From Arenibacter troitsensis (GTDB taxonomy: Bacteria; Bacteroidota; Bacteroidia; Flavobacteriales; Flavobacteriaceae), in assembly GCF_900177645.1 (NCBI RefSeq), contig NZ_FXAO01000001.1, forward strand, positions 496,001 through 560,000: a stretch of 64,000 nt of DNA, given 5' to 3'. The notes below the pieces were generated by a model, which was not told the DNA's origin, did not search any database, and saw nothing but the letters and a program-made list of their open reading frames with translations. Positions within the stretch are counted from its first letter, which is position 1, and every line of letters begins with the position of its first letter. The translations under genes were made by a program, and so were the position numbers. This document shows positions 1 through 8,987 of this stretch, piece after piece.

Positions 1-2087
1 TGTGATTCATTTCCGTTGACATCGATTGTTGTTAAGGTAACCGTATTTTCTCCAATATTTTCACAAGTAAAGTCTGTAGTATCTAAACTTATACTTATAA
101 TTCCGCAGTTATCCGTTGAATCATTATTTATTTGAGTAGGGGTTATTGCAGCCACACCATTGGCATCTAATTGCACAGTAATGTTTTGCGCAATTGCCGT
201 TGGAGGGGTCACATCCATCAAAGTGATATCAAAGGTGGTTGTATTTGTATTTCCATTTCCATCATCTGCAGTAAGTGTAATGGTCTGTACTGTTCCGTGA
301 GCGCTTAGAACAGTGCCAGATATCGGGGATTGGGTAACTGTGATTGTTCCACAATTGTCTGCAACCGATGTTAACCCTGTGTAATCTGGAACAGTAAAAT
401 TACAATAGGCATCCAATTCTTCAAAAGTATCCTCTATGGCAGTTAATGATGGGGGAGTGACGTCCGCCAAGGTTACCTCAAAGGTGGTTGTATTTGTATT
501 TCCATTTCCATCATCTGCAGTAAGTGTAATGGTCTGCACTGTTCCGTGACCGCTTAGAACAGTGCCAGATATCGGGGATTGAGTAACTGTAATTGTTCCA
601 CAATTGTCTGAAGCCGAAGTTAATCCCGTGTAATCTGGAATAGTAAAGTTACAATAGGCATCCAAATCTTCAAAGGTATCCTCTATGGCAGTTAACGATG
701 GGGGAGTGATATCCGCTAATGTAACCTTAAAGGTGGTTGTATTTGTATTTCCGTTTCCATCATCAGCTGTAAGTGTAATGGTCTGTGTCGTTCCGTGATC
801 GCTGATTACAGTACCGGGTACCGGAGCTTGGGTAACTGTTACTGCTCCACAATAATCTTCGGCCGTTGTTAAGCCCGTATAATCTGGAAGATTAAAATTA
901 CAACTGGCACCCAAATTTTGGTCTATATCTGCTACAGTGGTCAATGTTGGGGCAATAAGATCATTAAAGGTGACATCAAAAGTTTGTGTCCCTATTTCAC
1001 CCAAACTGTCCTCCATTGACACCGTAATAGTACTTGTTCCCACTGCATCCAATATGGGCGTAATTGTCAGTGAGCGAGTATTGCCTGTACCTGCGATTAC
1101 AATATCCGTATCATCTACCACATTTGTGTTCGATGAAGTTGCGGTTACTATAAATGTATTATCTCCAGGTAAGTTATCCGTAATAGTTAAAACTAATCCA
1201 GAGGCGGAACCATTAATACACTCAAATTGGTTTGCTAAGGTAGAGCCTGAGGGCGTATCATTTGAGGTGGTTGTAAAAGAAACTTCATCTCCGTAACCTG
1301 TTCCTATGGAGTTTGTCGCATATGCACGTACATAATAGGTAGTGCCACTGGTTAATCCGGTTAAATTGCTACTAAAAGATCCCGTTCCTGTACCATTGGA
1401 AGTTTTTGAATCGGCTATAGTTGGTGCTCCCGAAGTGTTCCAACAAATCCCCCTTGCACTAACAGGGTCTCCCCCGTCATCAGTTATATTACCACCGCTT
1501 ATTGCTGTTGTAGATGTAATGCTATTTATTGCTGTAGTTGTTACTGTTGGTCCCAATGATGCAAATACAGCATCAAAACACATTGTCATTAATAATCCTC
1601 CTCCACCTCCATTGTGTGAAAATGTAATAGTGGAGAAATTATTGGTTGAATGTACCTTTAATCGAGCCCCTTGAAGACCATCAACTGAAATTACATTACC
1701 ATTGATAATAGTAGCTTCGGGGCAATCTCCGTTTTCATGTGTTATAGTTAATGATCCACCGGTATCAGTAGTAATAGTAACAATTTCACCAGTGTTTCCA
1801 GCAACCATATTATAAACCATATTGTTTACAGGAGATGAAAAGGTATTGGTGAATGTGCTTGCGCTTGAACCAATATAGACACTGTTTGGTTTAGTTGTGA
1901 CCCCACAGATTTCCAAACTACTGGCGTAATTTTGGTATCCGCCGGTTCCTGAAGCGGTAATTGTCAATCCATTTTCAGTAAAAGGAAAATCATTATAGCC
2001 TTTTTCAGTTGTACAGGTTATTTGGCTTAATGCGCTTTGGTACCCTAAGCAGAATACCATCAATAATGGTAGAATTATTTTTTTCAT
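1..2087 (-). CDS. Giant secreted HYR-repeat protein, N-terminal part (runs off the left edge)
   Basis: An open minus-strand frame of 695 codons starts at 2087 and is still open at base 1, so the C-terminus is missing. The start MKKIILPLLMVFCLGYQ is a signal peptide ending near ALSQ. It is followed by a beta-rich N-terminal region, a fibronectin III-like segment (about residues 180-270, with the tail GTTYYVRAYATNSIGTGYG), an Ig-like segment, and then three tandem HYR-type modules of 83 residues with DxTPP linkers and the recurring motif LTADDGNGNTNTTTF. Proteins of this build are large cell-surface or type IX-secreted adhesins in Flavobacteriia. I infer surface display; the sorting domain would lie outside the window. 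It is transcribed away from the Crp/Fnr gene side and no partner gene is visible. Confidence 0.85.
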   Translation of the reverse strand, partial: MKKIILPLLMVFCLGYQSALSQITCTTEKGYNDFPFTENGLTITASGTGGYQNYASSLEICGVTTKPNSVYIGSSASTFTNTFSSPVNNMVYNMVAGNTGEIVTITTDTGGSLTITHENGDCPEATIINGNVISVDGLQGARLKVHSTNNFSTITFSHNGGGGGLLMTMCFDAVFASLGPTVTTTAINSITSTTAISGGNITDDGGDPVSARGICWNTSGAPTIADSKTSNGTGTGSFSSNLTGLTSGTTYYVRAYATNSIGTGYGDEVSFTTTSNDTPSGSTLANQFECINGSASGLVLTITDNLPGDNTFIVTATSSNTNVVDDTDIVIAGTGNTRSLTITPILDAVGTSTITVSMEDSLGEIGTQTFDVTFNDLIAPTLTTVADIDQNLGASCNFNLPDYTGLTTAEDYCGAVTVTQAPVPGTVISDHGTTQTITLTADDGNGNTNTTTFKVTLADITPPSLTAIEDTFEDLDAYCNFTIPDYTGLTSASDNCGTITVTQSPISGTVLSGHGTVQTITLTADDGNGNTNTTTFEVTLADVTPPSLTAIEDTFEELDAYCNFTVPDYTGLTSVADNCGTITVTQSPISGTVLSAHGTVQTITLTADDGNGNTNTTTFDITLMDVTPPTAIAQNITVQLDANGVAAITPTQINNDSTDNCGIISISLDTTDFTCENIGENTVTLTTIDVNGNES
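231..977 (-). repeat. Three tandem 249-bp repeat units encoding HYR modules
   Basis: The sequence starting aaaggtggtt recurs at 231, 480 and 729, exactly 249 bp (83 codons) apart, and degenerates after 977. Units 231-479 and 480-728 are almost identical at DNA level, while the third is more diverged. In-frame tandem repeats of this kind expand and contract by recombination. Confidence 0.9.
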
Positions 2088-2825
2088 ATGTTTATATTTA
2101 TTGTTTTTCCAATTGAATTTTACACCTCCTGATATCTTATTTTTGTAAATAAAGGTGGTCAGGCACTGTCTGTTGTGGTTAGAAGGCGGCGTCTAAATTC
2201 TGCAAAGAAGCTATGAACATGATATTGTTGTAAGAATCTTATTTCAAGATTGGATGATCATCCTGTACCAACAATATTGGTTGCTCCAATCATGAAAAAA
2301 GGAGCCCTGTGAAAGACTTAAATTTGGGGGTTTTTAATTTTAAATAAAGGGTTAGTAGGTTTGTAATTTGGCAAGTTTTGGTTTGTAGTATTTTTCTTCA
2401 TATGGGTTTTTGTTTACAGCTAAACGGGGTAAGAATGTTTCTAGTATTTTTAATTTACATTCGTCTTGACATATGTCAATTTTCTTACATTTTTGAGTAT
2501 TTGGACGGATGAAAATGAATTTTTGTCGGTTTTTTTGAATTTTTTCCTATACTGGTGGCAGGGTGATTTTCTGTAATTATGTCTATGTAGATCAAGTTGG
2601 GTCGACTTTATAGGGGTGTTTTTTTGTTACTAAAAAATATAAACTATAAGAAAAAATTACATAATGAGCATGGTGACCCAATGGCACTATTGTGGTGCTT
2701 AATAAAAGATAAATTATTTTCGGGGGAACAGTGGGGGAAATAAGGTCCATTAATCAGAAACGAAATGGAACTTGGACAAAACGCATTGGCTTAAAAGGAA
2801 TTTGGGTACTATTGTAGTCTTCGGT
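2088..2825. other. Intergenic region, 738 bp, no gene recognised
   Basis: This AT-rich stretch holds the upstream region of the HYR-protein gene and the downstream region of the Crp/Fnr gene, which both point left. I see no convincing open frame, no strong terminator and no well-formed TAnnTTTG promoter. Confidence 0.5.
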
Positions 2826-3416
2826 TTATTCGTTAAATAACCTAGAAAGTGTTTCTGGACGCATTGCCAGAAATGAAGCCAAATATTTTTTGGGAATCCT
2901 TTTAGTCATTTTTGGGTTTGCATTTTTAAAAAAATAGGCTAGCCGCTTCTGCGCGCTGGGAATCCTGGTCATAAAAGCTCTTTTCTCAGCATGAATATAG
3001 TATTCCACCAGCATGATCCTGTTAATTTCCCGCATTTCCGGAAAGTTCTTCAAACAGTATTGATAATCCCGGAATTCCAAATATTCGCAATGTGTGACTT
3101 CTAGACATTGGATATTTTCACTGGCGGGTTCATTTTTGAAAAATCCTGTTATTGAAGTGAATATTTCACTATCAAAACTAATCCACGTTGTAACATCAAC
3201 ATTATCGCTAACACAATATCCTCTTACCAATCCTTTTTTTATAACATATAGTTTATTGCAAATTTCACCTTCTTTACTAATGATTTCATTTTTAGCGTAA
3301 ACCGTTCTCTTTATTTTGTTGGTCAAGAATGATTTTAGTTCAGCGGAAAGGGGAACTATTTCATTAAGGTAAATTAGAATAAATAGATTTAAATGAAGTC
3401 TGTTGGGTGCGGACAT
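2826..3416 (-). CDS. Crp/Fnr-family transcriptional regulator
   Basis: This 196-residue protein has the cyclic-nucleotide-binding fold. The segment VYAKNEIISKEGEICNKLYV matches the start of the beta-roll, followed by IKKGLVRGY and a long connecting helix near residues 130-150. The C-terminal part (about 150-196, ending AMRPETLSRLFNE) fits the HTH typical of the short Bacteroidota Crp/Fnr proteins, where RPETLSR is the recognition-helix signature. The glycine/arginine set that holds cAMP in E. coli Crp is not obvious, so the ligand is unknown. It stands alone between the HYR gene and ssrA. A TGTGA-N6-TCACA site exists at 40124, but nothing ties this regulator to it. Confidence 0.85.
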   Translation of the reverse strand: MSAPNRLHLNLFILIYLNEIVPLSAELKSFLTNKIKRTVYAKNEIISKEGEICNKLYVIKKGLVRGYCVSDNVDVTTWISFDSEIFTSITGFFKNEPASENIQCLEVTHCEYLEFRDYQYCLKNFPEMREINRIMLVEYYIHAEKRAFMTRIPSAQKRLAYFFKNANPKMTKRIPKKYLASFLAMRPETLSRLFNE

Positions 3417-3607
3417 TTTAACAAATACAATTTACCTCGTAAAAATACTTAAAAAGTAAGTATAGGCCAATCTATTTACGACGGTTTCAGTACCTACCGA
3501 GGGAATACTTAATAAATACATTTTAAGAGAGTCGGTTTTACATGCATACCGAATAGGTAACTTTTTATTTGATATTATTTGGTTTTAAATGATATGGAAT
3601 AAAATAA

Positions 3608-3712
3608 AAAAACCTGTAAATCATAGGATTACAGGGTTTATGGTGCGAAATGATATCATTTCAGTGGAGCCGGAGACGTCCAAGTGTTAAGAAAATGTCC
3701 AGTGGACATTTT
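3608..3712. repeat. Hairpin cluster with a copy of the tmRNA acceptor end
   Basis: Downstream of ssrA there are two inverted repeats: CCTGTAA/TTACAGG at 3613-3635, flanked by A and T runs, and the 10-bp perfect arms AAAATGTCCA/TGGACATTTT at 3692-3712. Between them, 3663-3675 (AGTGGAGCCGGAG) repeats the 13 bases at 3792-3804 that form the 3' end of the tmRNA. The block looks like a non-coding element associated with the RNA gene. From memory, similar sequences lie beside tRNA genes in other Flavobacteriaceae. Confidence 0.5.
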
Positions 3713-3764
3713 TAGCGCAGGAGCGAGTTGGTGCGCTGGCTTTCGAATCCCGTAGGCATAACGC

Positions 3765-3789
3765 AAAAAACCACCCGTAGGTGGTTTTT
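3765..3789 (-). terminator. Intrinsic terminator of ssrA
   Basis: The stem CCACC (3771-3775) / GGTGG (3780-3784) extends through A/T pairs and is followed on the minus strand by a run of T. It begins 5 bases beyond the mature tmRNA 3' end, the expected place for the ssrA terminator. Confidence 0.75.
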
Positions 3790-3793
3790 GAAG

Positions 3794-4189
3794 TGGAGCC
3801 GGAGGGATTCGAACCCTCGTCCAAACAAGCAATTACAATGCCTTCTACATGCTTAGTTCCTAATTGATTTTCGATGTGCACCTGACTAGAAACAGCCTAA
3901 TGCACACTTATCTTCTTCAGTTTTGGTGATAGTGCCGAAGCTTCACTACCCTTGTGTTGACTTTGATGGTGCTTCTGAAAGGGACGCCGTCAACAAGGGC
4001 TTCCCAGAAACATCTCGCTTCCCTACCTTGTAGGGACGAGGCTAAATCCTACTATGATTCGGATTAAGCGGCAAGAGCGTAATTATTTTCGCCAATTAAA
4101 AAGTGTGGAAAATGAGATTAACGAGCTGTAGCCCAGCGCTCGGCATGCTTACATTCCAATTGGTCTCGCTGTCAAAACCAGTCGGCCCC
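3794..4189 (-). ncRNA. ssrA: Transfer-messenger RNA (tmRNA)
   Basis: The RNA rescues stalled ribosomes by acting as both tRNA and mRNA. On the minus strand the 5' end GGGGCCGACTGG pairs with the 3' acceptor strand CGGCTCC (one G-U pair). The 3' part carries the T-arm sequence GGTTCGAATCC, and the discriminator A at 3794 is followed by CTT, so CCA must be added by enzyme. The tag reading frame lies at 4064-4093 and reads GENNYALAA followed by TAA; the ALAA end is the usual ClpXP/ClpAP signal. At about 396 nt the length is normal for one-piece tmRNA. SmpB, its partner, is not encoded here. Confidence 0.97.
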
Positions 4190-4610
4190 TTCAATGAGAT
4201 AGGCATGCTATGCATGCCGTTATCGAATTGAATCCCGCCACCGGCGGGATCTTTTATCCAACCTGCCTAATCCTAGGATAAAGCCAGGCTTGATTCCGCT
4301 ATCCGCAGAAATATTCTCTCATCTTTTTTTTCAATGAACTTTATTAACGTTACTTGGGCGTTCCTTTTTTTTTGATACCTACAAGGTTTTGAAAACCTTG
4401 CAGGAAGAAAAAAGGTCGGGCTTTCGGCTATATTTTTTTGATTTTTTCCCTGGACCCCTGTCCAGAAAAAATCGAAAAAGATGTCGCCTCTATCCCTAAC
4501 GCGGTCGCCAAAGGTACTCCAAAAACTATTCCAAAAAAAGTTTTGCTGGTCAACTTGTCATGTGTTATATTTATAACTTTATTAGTGTATATAGTTATAA
4601 AATTATATTT
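4190..4610. other. Palindrome-rich intergenic region between ssrA and the dehydrogenase gene
   Basis: No gene is seen in these 421 bases. Four inverted repeats follow each other: GGCATGC/GCATGCC at 4202-4218, directly upstream of the ssrA 5' end; ATCCCGCC/GGCGGGAT at 4232-4250, followed by CTTTT; a 27-base near-perfect palindrome around CAAGGTTTT at 4378-4404; and GATTTTTT..CTGGAC / GTCCAG..AAAAAATC at 4440-4474. The first may act at the ssrA promoter. The others look like transcription terminators or dispersed palindromic repeats. Confidence 0.55.
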
Positions 4611-5816
4611 ATGAAATTTGGGATTATTAGGGAACGAAAAAACCCACCCGACCGCCGGGTGGTCCTAACACCGGATGCCTGCACAAGGATACTAGACAAA
4701 TTCCCGGAAGCGGAAATTATGGTCGAACCTTCCCCTATACGGGTTTTTTCGGATCTGGAATATGGGGAAAAAGGCCTTCCAGTAAAGTCCGAAATGGAAA
4801 ATTGTGATGTGCTTATCGGTGTCAAAGAAGTACCTATAGCGGATTTGATTCCCAATAAGAAATATTTCTTTTTTTCCCATACCATTAAAAAGCAGCCCTA
4901 TAATAGAAATTTACTTAGGGCTATATTGGAAAAGAATATTGAATTGTATGATCATGAAGTCATCACAGGTATTAAAGGACAGCGCTTGGTGGCATTTGGG
5001 AGGTATGCAGGTATTGTAGGGGCCTATAATGGTTTAAGGGCGTACGGACTTAAATTCAGTTTGTTTCAGTTGCCAAAAGCGGAGACTTTAGCGGACCAGC
5101 AAGCTTTGATTTCGGAACTTAGAAGGGTGAAATTGCCAAATATTAAAATTCTTCTTACAGGTAGGGGAAGGGTAGGCAATGGCGCCAAAGAAATGCTTGA
5201 TGCCATGGAAATCAAAAAAGTTGGAGTAGCCGATTATCTGAATAAAACCTTTGAAGAACCGGTATATTGCCAGATTGATGCTTCGGAATACAATAAGCGC
5301 AAGGATGGGGTTAGGAGCAATAAAGCCGACTTTTTTGCCCATCCAGAGGATTATAGGTCCAATTTTTTTCGTTTTGCCAAAGTGACCGATTTTTATATTG
5401 CGGGTCATTTTTACGGAGACGGTGCACCTTATCTTTTTACACGGGAAGATGCCAAACATCCACATTTTAATATAAAGGTCGTGGCAGACGTTAGCTGCGA
5501 TATTGATGGTCCCGTAGCCACAACGATAAGATCAAGTACTATTGCAGATCCCATTTATGGCTATGACCCCCTCAGCGAAACGGAAGTGGATTTTATGGAT
5601 CCCCATGCCATTGCCGTTATGGCCGTTGATAATTTACCTTGCGAGTTGCCTAGGGATGCCAGTATAGGTTTTGGCGACGCTTTTGTAAAATATGTGATCC
5701 CCGCATTTTTTAACGGGGATGCGGACGGAGTTTTGGAACGCTCAAGAATGACGAAGAACGGAAAGCTTACCAAACGCTATGCCTATTTACAGGACTACAT
5801 TGATGAAAAGGAATAG
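4611..5816 (+). CDS. NAD(P)-dependent oxidoreductase, alanine dehydrogenase/PNT (saccharopine dehydrogenase-like) family
   Basis: The 401-residue protein starts MKFGIIRERKNPPDRRVVLTP, the pattern of the AlaDH/PNT N-terminal domain (substrate-binding Arg and the K/R-rich RERKNPPDRRV stretch). A Rossmann-type segment near residues 180-200 reads KILLTGRGRVGNGAKEMLD, a modified GxGxxG NAD(P) motif. The C-terminal third (DVSCDIDGPVATTIRSSTI) resembles lysine-forming saccharopine dehydrogenases, which share this fold. I chose the ATG at 4611; a longer frame from 4560 would add 17 residues unlike the family. It appears monocistronic. The substrate cannot be settled: alanine, saccharopine or another 2-oxo acid/amine pair are all possible. 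Confidence 0.8.
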   Translation: MKFGIIRERKNPPDRRVVLTPDACTRILDKFPEAEIMVEPSPIRVFSDLEYGEKGLPVKSEMENCDVLIGVKEVPIADLIPNKKYFFFSHTIKKQPYNRNLLRAILEKNIELYDHEVITGIKGQRLVAFGRYAGIVGAYNGLRAYGLKFSLFQLPKAETLADQQALISELRRVKLPNIKILLTGRGRVGNGAKEMLDAMEIKKVGVADYLNKTFEEPVYCQIDASEYNKRKDGVRSNKADFFAHPEDYRSNFFRFAKVTDFYIAGHFYGDGAPYLFTREDAKHPHFNIKVVADVSCDIDGPVATTIRSSTIADPIYGYDPLSETEVDFMDPHAIAVMAVDNLPCELPRDASIGFGDAFVKYVIPAFFNGDADGVLERSRMTKNGKLTKRYAYLQDYIDEKE

Positions 5817-6075
5817 GCAACCCAATCTTTTTATATTATTCTTTTTGCTGAAATACTACGGATCAATTCCGTCGCCTTTGGTCTTGCGGGATTGAAACAT
5901 AACGTTTGGAGATCTTCTTTTAATAAACAATATTCGGGGATTGAATGTCCATTCAACCAGGCAATGGACATGGCTGTTTTGTGAGGATATAGTATGGACC
6001 ATATCTTAAAATTTACATAAAGTCAGTGTACGGCTATCGTTTCTTTTTTAGATTTAGAATACTTGAAATGTAATT

Positions 6076-6666
6076 ATGATTCGAAATCTGTTTGTTGCCA
6101 TCGTATTGTTATCACTTTTTAGTGCCAATGCCCAATATGGAAGGGTGACTGAAAAAGGACCCACTTTTGGGTTGATAAATTTGGAAAGACACCAATTTAA
6201 GTTCGACCTTTTTGCTCCAGGTTTTAGTTATGAATTGGGTTTGTTCAGAAATCAAAGTGTCTCAACAAGTTTGGGATTGGGAATTGCGACCTATCAAGAG
6301 GGTTATAATATTGGCCTCGCAATGAACAATCGGTATAGATATTACCATAATCTTGATAGACGAAATTCTTTGGGCAAGGATGTTAGTGGCAATTCGGGAA
6401 ATTATATAGCTGCGGCACAGGCCATCTTTTTTTCACAATTGCGGGTAGCAACCGATATTTCCGGCCCAACTGATTTTAATTTAGGTTTTTACGGATTTGT
6501 CTACGGATTTCAAAGAACCTACCCTAAGGGTTTTAACTTTACCGTGGAATTGGGAGGAGGTTATTATAAAGGTGATGGTGTGCCTTCTGGTTATGGTCCT
6601 TTACTAGGGTTCAATTTTGGATGGGTGGCGACCAAGCGAAAGTCCAAAAAACCAACTTTTGATTAA
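6076..6666 (+). CDS. Secreted protein of unknown function, probably a small outer-membrane barrel
   Basis: The 196-residue protein begins MIRNLFVAIVLLSLFSANAQ, a clear signal peptide cleaved after ANA. The mature part alternates aromatic and glycine-rich short strands (for example GFYGFVYGFQRTYPKGF and VELGGGYYKGDG), as expected for an outer-membrane beta-barrel, and ends in a basic tail KRKSKKPTFD. I do not recognise a named family. It is flanked by unrelated genes on the same strand and has 115 bases before the next one. Confidence 0.6.
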   Translation: MIRNLFVAIVLLSLFSANAQYGRVTEKGPTFGLINLERHQFKFDLFAPGFSYELGLFRNQSVSTSLGLGIATYQEGYNIGLAMNNRYRYYHNLDRRNSLGKDVSGNSGNYIAAAQAIFFSQLRVATDISGPTDFNLGFYGFVYGFQRTYPKGFNFTVELGGGYYKGDGVPSGYGPLLGFNFGWVATKRKSKKPTFD

Positions 6667-6780
6667 AACCTTGGTATTCCTGGTAATTAGAGCATTATTA
6701 ATGGCAAATTAAGGAAGGCTATGGCATGAAAATAAATAATAATATATTCAATTGGTCAAGAAAAGTAAATCGAGTTTATT

Positions 6781-7140
6781 GTGAATCCCGCAGAAGAATA
6801 TATCCTTAATCAGTCAGAGCCATATAGGGGCATTCTATTGTACCTTCAAGCGGTCATTGAAGGTGCCATTCCAGAAGTGGAACTGAAATATAAATATAAA
6901 ATCCCTTTTTACTACATCAATGGTAGGCCTTATTGTTATTTAAACCAAAGCAAGGATTATGTGGATCTTGGGTTTTGGAACGCAGCCCATTTAACCGTGC
7001 ATTTAGAGCAAATGAACACAGAGGGTCGAAAAATGATGAAATCCCTTCGTTACAAATCCTTGGAACACATTGATACCACCGTTCTAAAGGAAGTCCTGGA
7101 GGATGCCTATAGCGTTAAGGATAGAAAATTTTGGAAATAA
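6781..7140 (+). CDS. DUF1801 (YdhG-like) domain protein
   Basis: This 119-residue cytoplasmic protein matches the DUF1801 pattern: an N-terminal helix NPAEEYILNQSEPYRGILL, the central YKYKIPFYYINGRPYCYLN strand pair, and the C-terminal GRKMMKSLRYKSLEHID block. The start is a GTG at 6781; the only nearby ATGs are out of frame or precede stops, and family members begin at this MNPAEEY position. The biochemical role of the family is not established. Confidence 0.8.
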   Translation: MNPAEEYILNQSEPYRGILLYLQAVIEGAIPEVELKYKYKIPFYYINGRPYCYLNQSKDYVDLGFWNAAHLTVHLEQMNTEGRKMMKSLRYKSLEHIDTTVLKEVLEDAYSVKDRKFWK

Positions 7141-7222
7141 AATCAACCAAAAAAAATAACAATTGGTCGTATGATATTTACGCGAATTCCCCCTCTTTTT
7201 GTCAAATTTAACTGACCACTAA

Positions 7223-8830
7223 CTACTCTTCTATCAACCCCTTGTCCTTATATAGTTGAATGTACTGGTTGCTCAATGAATCGGAATCCTTGTATTTTTT
7301 CCTTAGTCCATTAAGTTTATCCTTCAATTCGGATACTACTTGGGCATAATCCGGATCGTTAAATACATTGTTTAGTTCCTGCGGGTCTTTTTCGCGATCA
7401 TAGAGTTCCCAAACATCTACATCGTAATAGAAGTGTATTAATTTAAACTCCTTAGTGGCAATGCCATAGTGACGTTTTACAGCATGTTCTGCTGGATATT
7501 CGTAATAATGGTAATACACGGCATCCCTATCCCATTTTTCCTTTTCCCCTATTAAAAGGGGTACCAGACTTTTTCCTTGCATATCTTCAGGAGCTGTTAC
7601 CCCGGCAACTTCCAAAAAGGTCTGGGCAAAATCCAAGTTCTGAACCATTTCATCCTCTGTAGTGCCTGGAGTTATTACATTTGGCCATTTTATAAGTAGT
7701 GGCGTTTTAAAAGATTCATTGTACATAAACCTTTTGTCGAACCAGCCGTGCTCTCCTAAGTAAAAGCCTTGATCCGAGGTGTAAATCACAATGGTGTTTT
7801 CGGTAAGACCTTCATCATCTAGGTAGTTCAATACCCTTCCCACATTTTCATCAACTGCAGCAATGGTCCCTAAATAATCCTGCATATACCGTTGGTATTT
7901 CCAAACCATTAGGGTGGAATCGTTCATATTGCCGTACTCCTTTTTAAAGGCTTCGTTAATGGGGCCGTATACTTTGTCCCATTCGGCTCTCTGTTCCGGA
8001 TTAAATTTATTTAGGCCTCCTATGCCCAAATGTTCCTCAATATTTAATTCTTCCAGAACCTCATCCGTTATTTTAAGGTCATAACGCAGCGTCATATGCT
8101 TAAGGATGTTCATTTCCGCAGGTCCTGCCGTAGTTTCACGTGTGGCATAATTATCGAACAAAGTAGCTGGTAAGGGGTAGGCGTTTTTTGTAAATTCTTT
8201 GTAATGCCTTGGAGCTGGCATCCAGGACCTGTGCGGCGCCTTGTGCAAATACATCAACATAAAGGGTTTTTTGGCATCCCTACGGTTTTGTAGCCAATCC
8301 AAGGTGAGGTCCGTGGTAATATCGGTAACATAGCCCGTAACAATGGTATCCCCGGTAGCGGTAATAAAACGGGGGTTGTAATAATCTCCCTGTCCCGGCA
8401 GAATTTTAAATTCATCGAATCCTTTTGGGTTGTTGCCAAAATGTAGCTTCCCGAACATAGCGGTCTGGTAACCTGCCTTTTGTAACAATTGCGGAAAGGT
8501 AACATTGGTAGTATCAAAAGGGGAAATGTTATCTATCTTGCCGTTAATGTGGCTATGTTTTCCTGTCAGAATAACAGCACGTGACGGGGCACATATGGAA
8601 TTGGTAACACTGGCATTGGTAAAGAGCATGCCTTCCTTGGCAATCCTGTCTATATTTGGGGTCTTAATGAGCCTTTCATCATAGGCGCTTATGGCCTGAT
8701 AAGCGTGGTCATCGGACATGATGAATACTATATTCGGTTTCTTTGGGGCCAAATCCTTGGCTCCTTGCTTACAACTTGTTATTAGTATAAATAATCCTGC
8801 GAAAACGATTGTTAAAAATGTGGGCTTCAT
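7223..8830 (-). CDS. Family S1 sulfatase, lipoprotein
   Basis: The 535-residue enzyme hydrolyses a sulfate ester, probably on a carbohydrate. A lipobox ITSC puts lipidated Cys20 after a short hydrophobic segment, so it is anchored facing the periplasm or surface. The type I sulfatase formylglycine motif CAPSR spans residues 80-84, with metal-binding Asp40/Asp41 in FIMSDDHAY and the second metal-site region SDQGFYLGEHGWFDKR near 365. This last stretch is the pattern of S1_11-like GlcNAc-6-sulfatases, so I lean to that subgroup without being sure. A sulfatase-maturating enzyme is not encoded here. It is one of three sulfatases in the window, each of a different type. Confidence 0.9.
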   Translation of the reverse strand: MKPTFLTIVFAGLFILITSCKQGAKDLAPKKPNIVFIMSDDHAYQAISAYDERLIKTPNIDRIAKEGMLFTNASVTNSICAPSRAVILTGKHSHINGKIDNISPFDTTNVTFPQLLQKAGYQTAMFGKLHFGNNPKGFDEFKILPGQGDYYNPRFITATGDTIVTGYVTDITTDLTLDWLQNRRDAKKPFMLMYLHKAPHRSWMPAPRHYKEFTKNAYPLPATLFDNYATRETTAGPAEMNILKHMTLRYDLKITDEVLEELNIEEHLGIGGLNKFNPEQRAEWDKVYGPINEAFKKEYGNMNDSTLMVWKYQRYMQDYLGTIAAVDENVGRVLNYLDDEGLTENTIVIYTSDQGFYLGEHGWFDKRFMYNESFKTPLLIKWPNVITPGTTEDEMVQNLDFAQTFLEVAGVTAPEDMQGKSLVPLLIGEKEKWDRDAVYYHYYEYPAEHAVKRHYGIATKEFKLIHFYYDVDVWELYDREKDPQELNNVFNDPDYAQVVSELKDKLNGLRKKYKDSDSLSNQYIQLYKDKGLIEE

Positions 8831-8913
8831 TTAACTTGTAATAAGGTCTAAAATTAATGGGTAAAAATAGGGTTTTGTTTTTGTAATACCAGTAATAGAC
8901 CAACTATTTGTGG

Positions 8914-8947
8914 TTATAAAAAATGCCGCACAGACCTGTGCGGCATT
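8914..8947 (-). terminator. Terminator of kdsA
   Basis: ATGCCGCACAG and CTGTGCGGCAT form an 11-bp stem (8923-8946). On the minus strand it is followed by a run of T (plus-strand aaaaaa at 8917-8922). It lies 41 bases after the kdsA stop. Confidence 0.85.
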
Positions 8948-8987
8948 CAATAATATATGTTTTACGCTTTAAGGGGTTACATACAGT

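Noticed and set aside
937-1674. Plus-strand frames inside the HYR-protein gene
   Set aside because: They are shadows of the long minus-strand frame; only the minus strand gives repeats with domain structure.
3687-3881. Open frame of 64 codons on the minus strand overlapping ssrA
   Set aside because: It runs from the tmRNA 3' region through its terminator and hairpins; the RNA gene explains the sequence.
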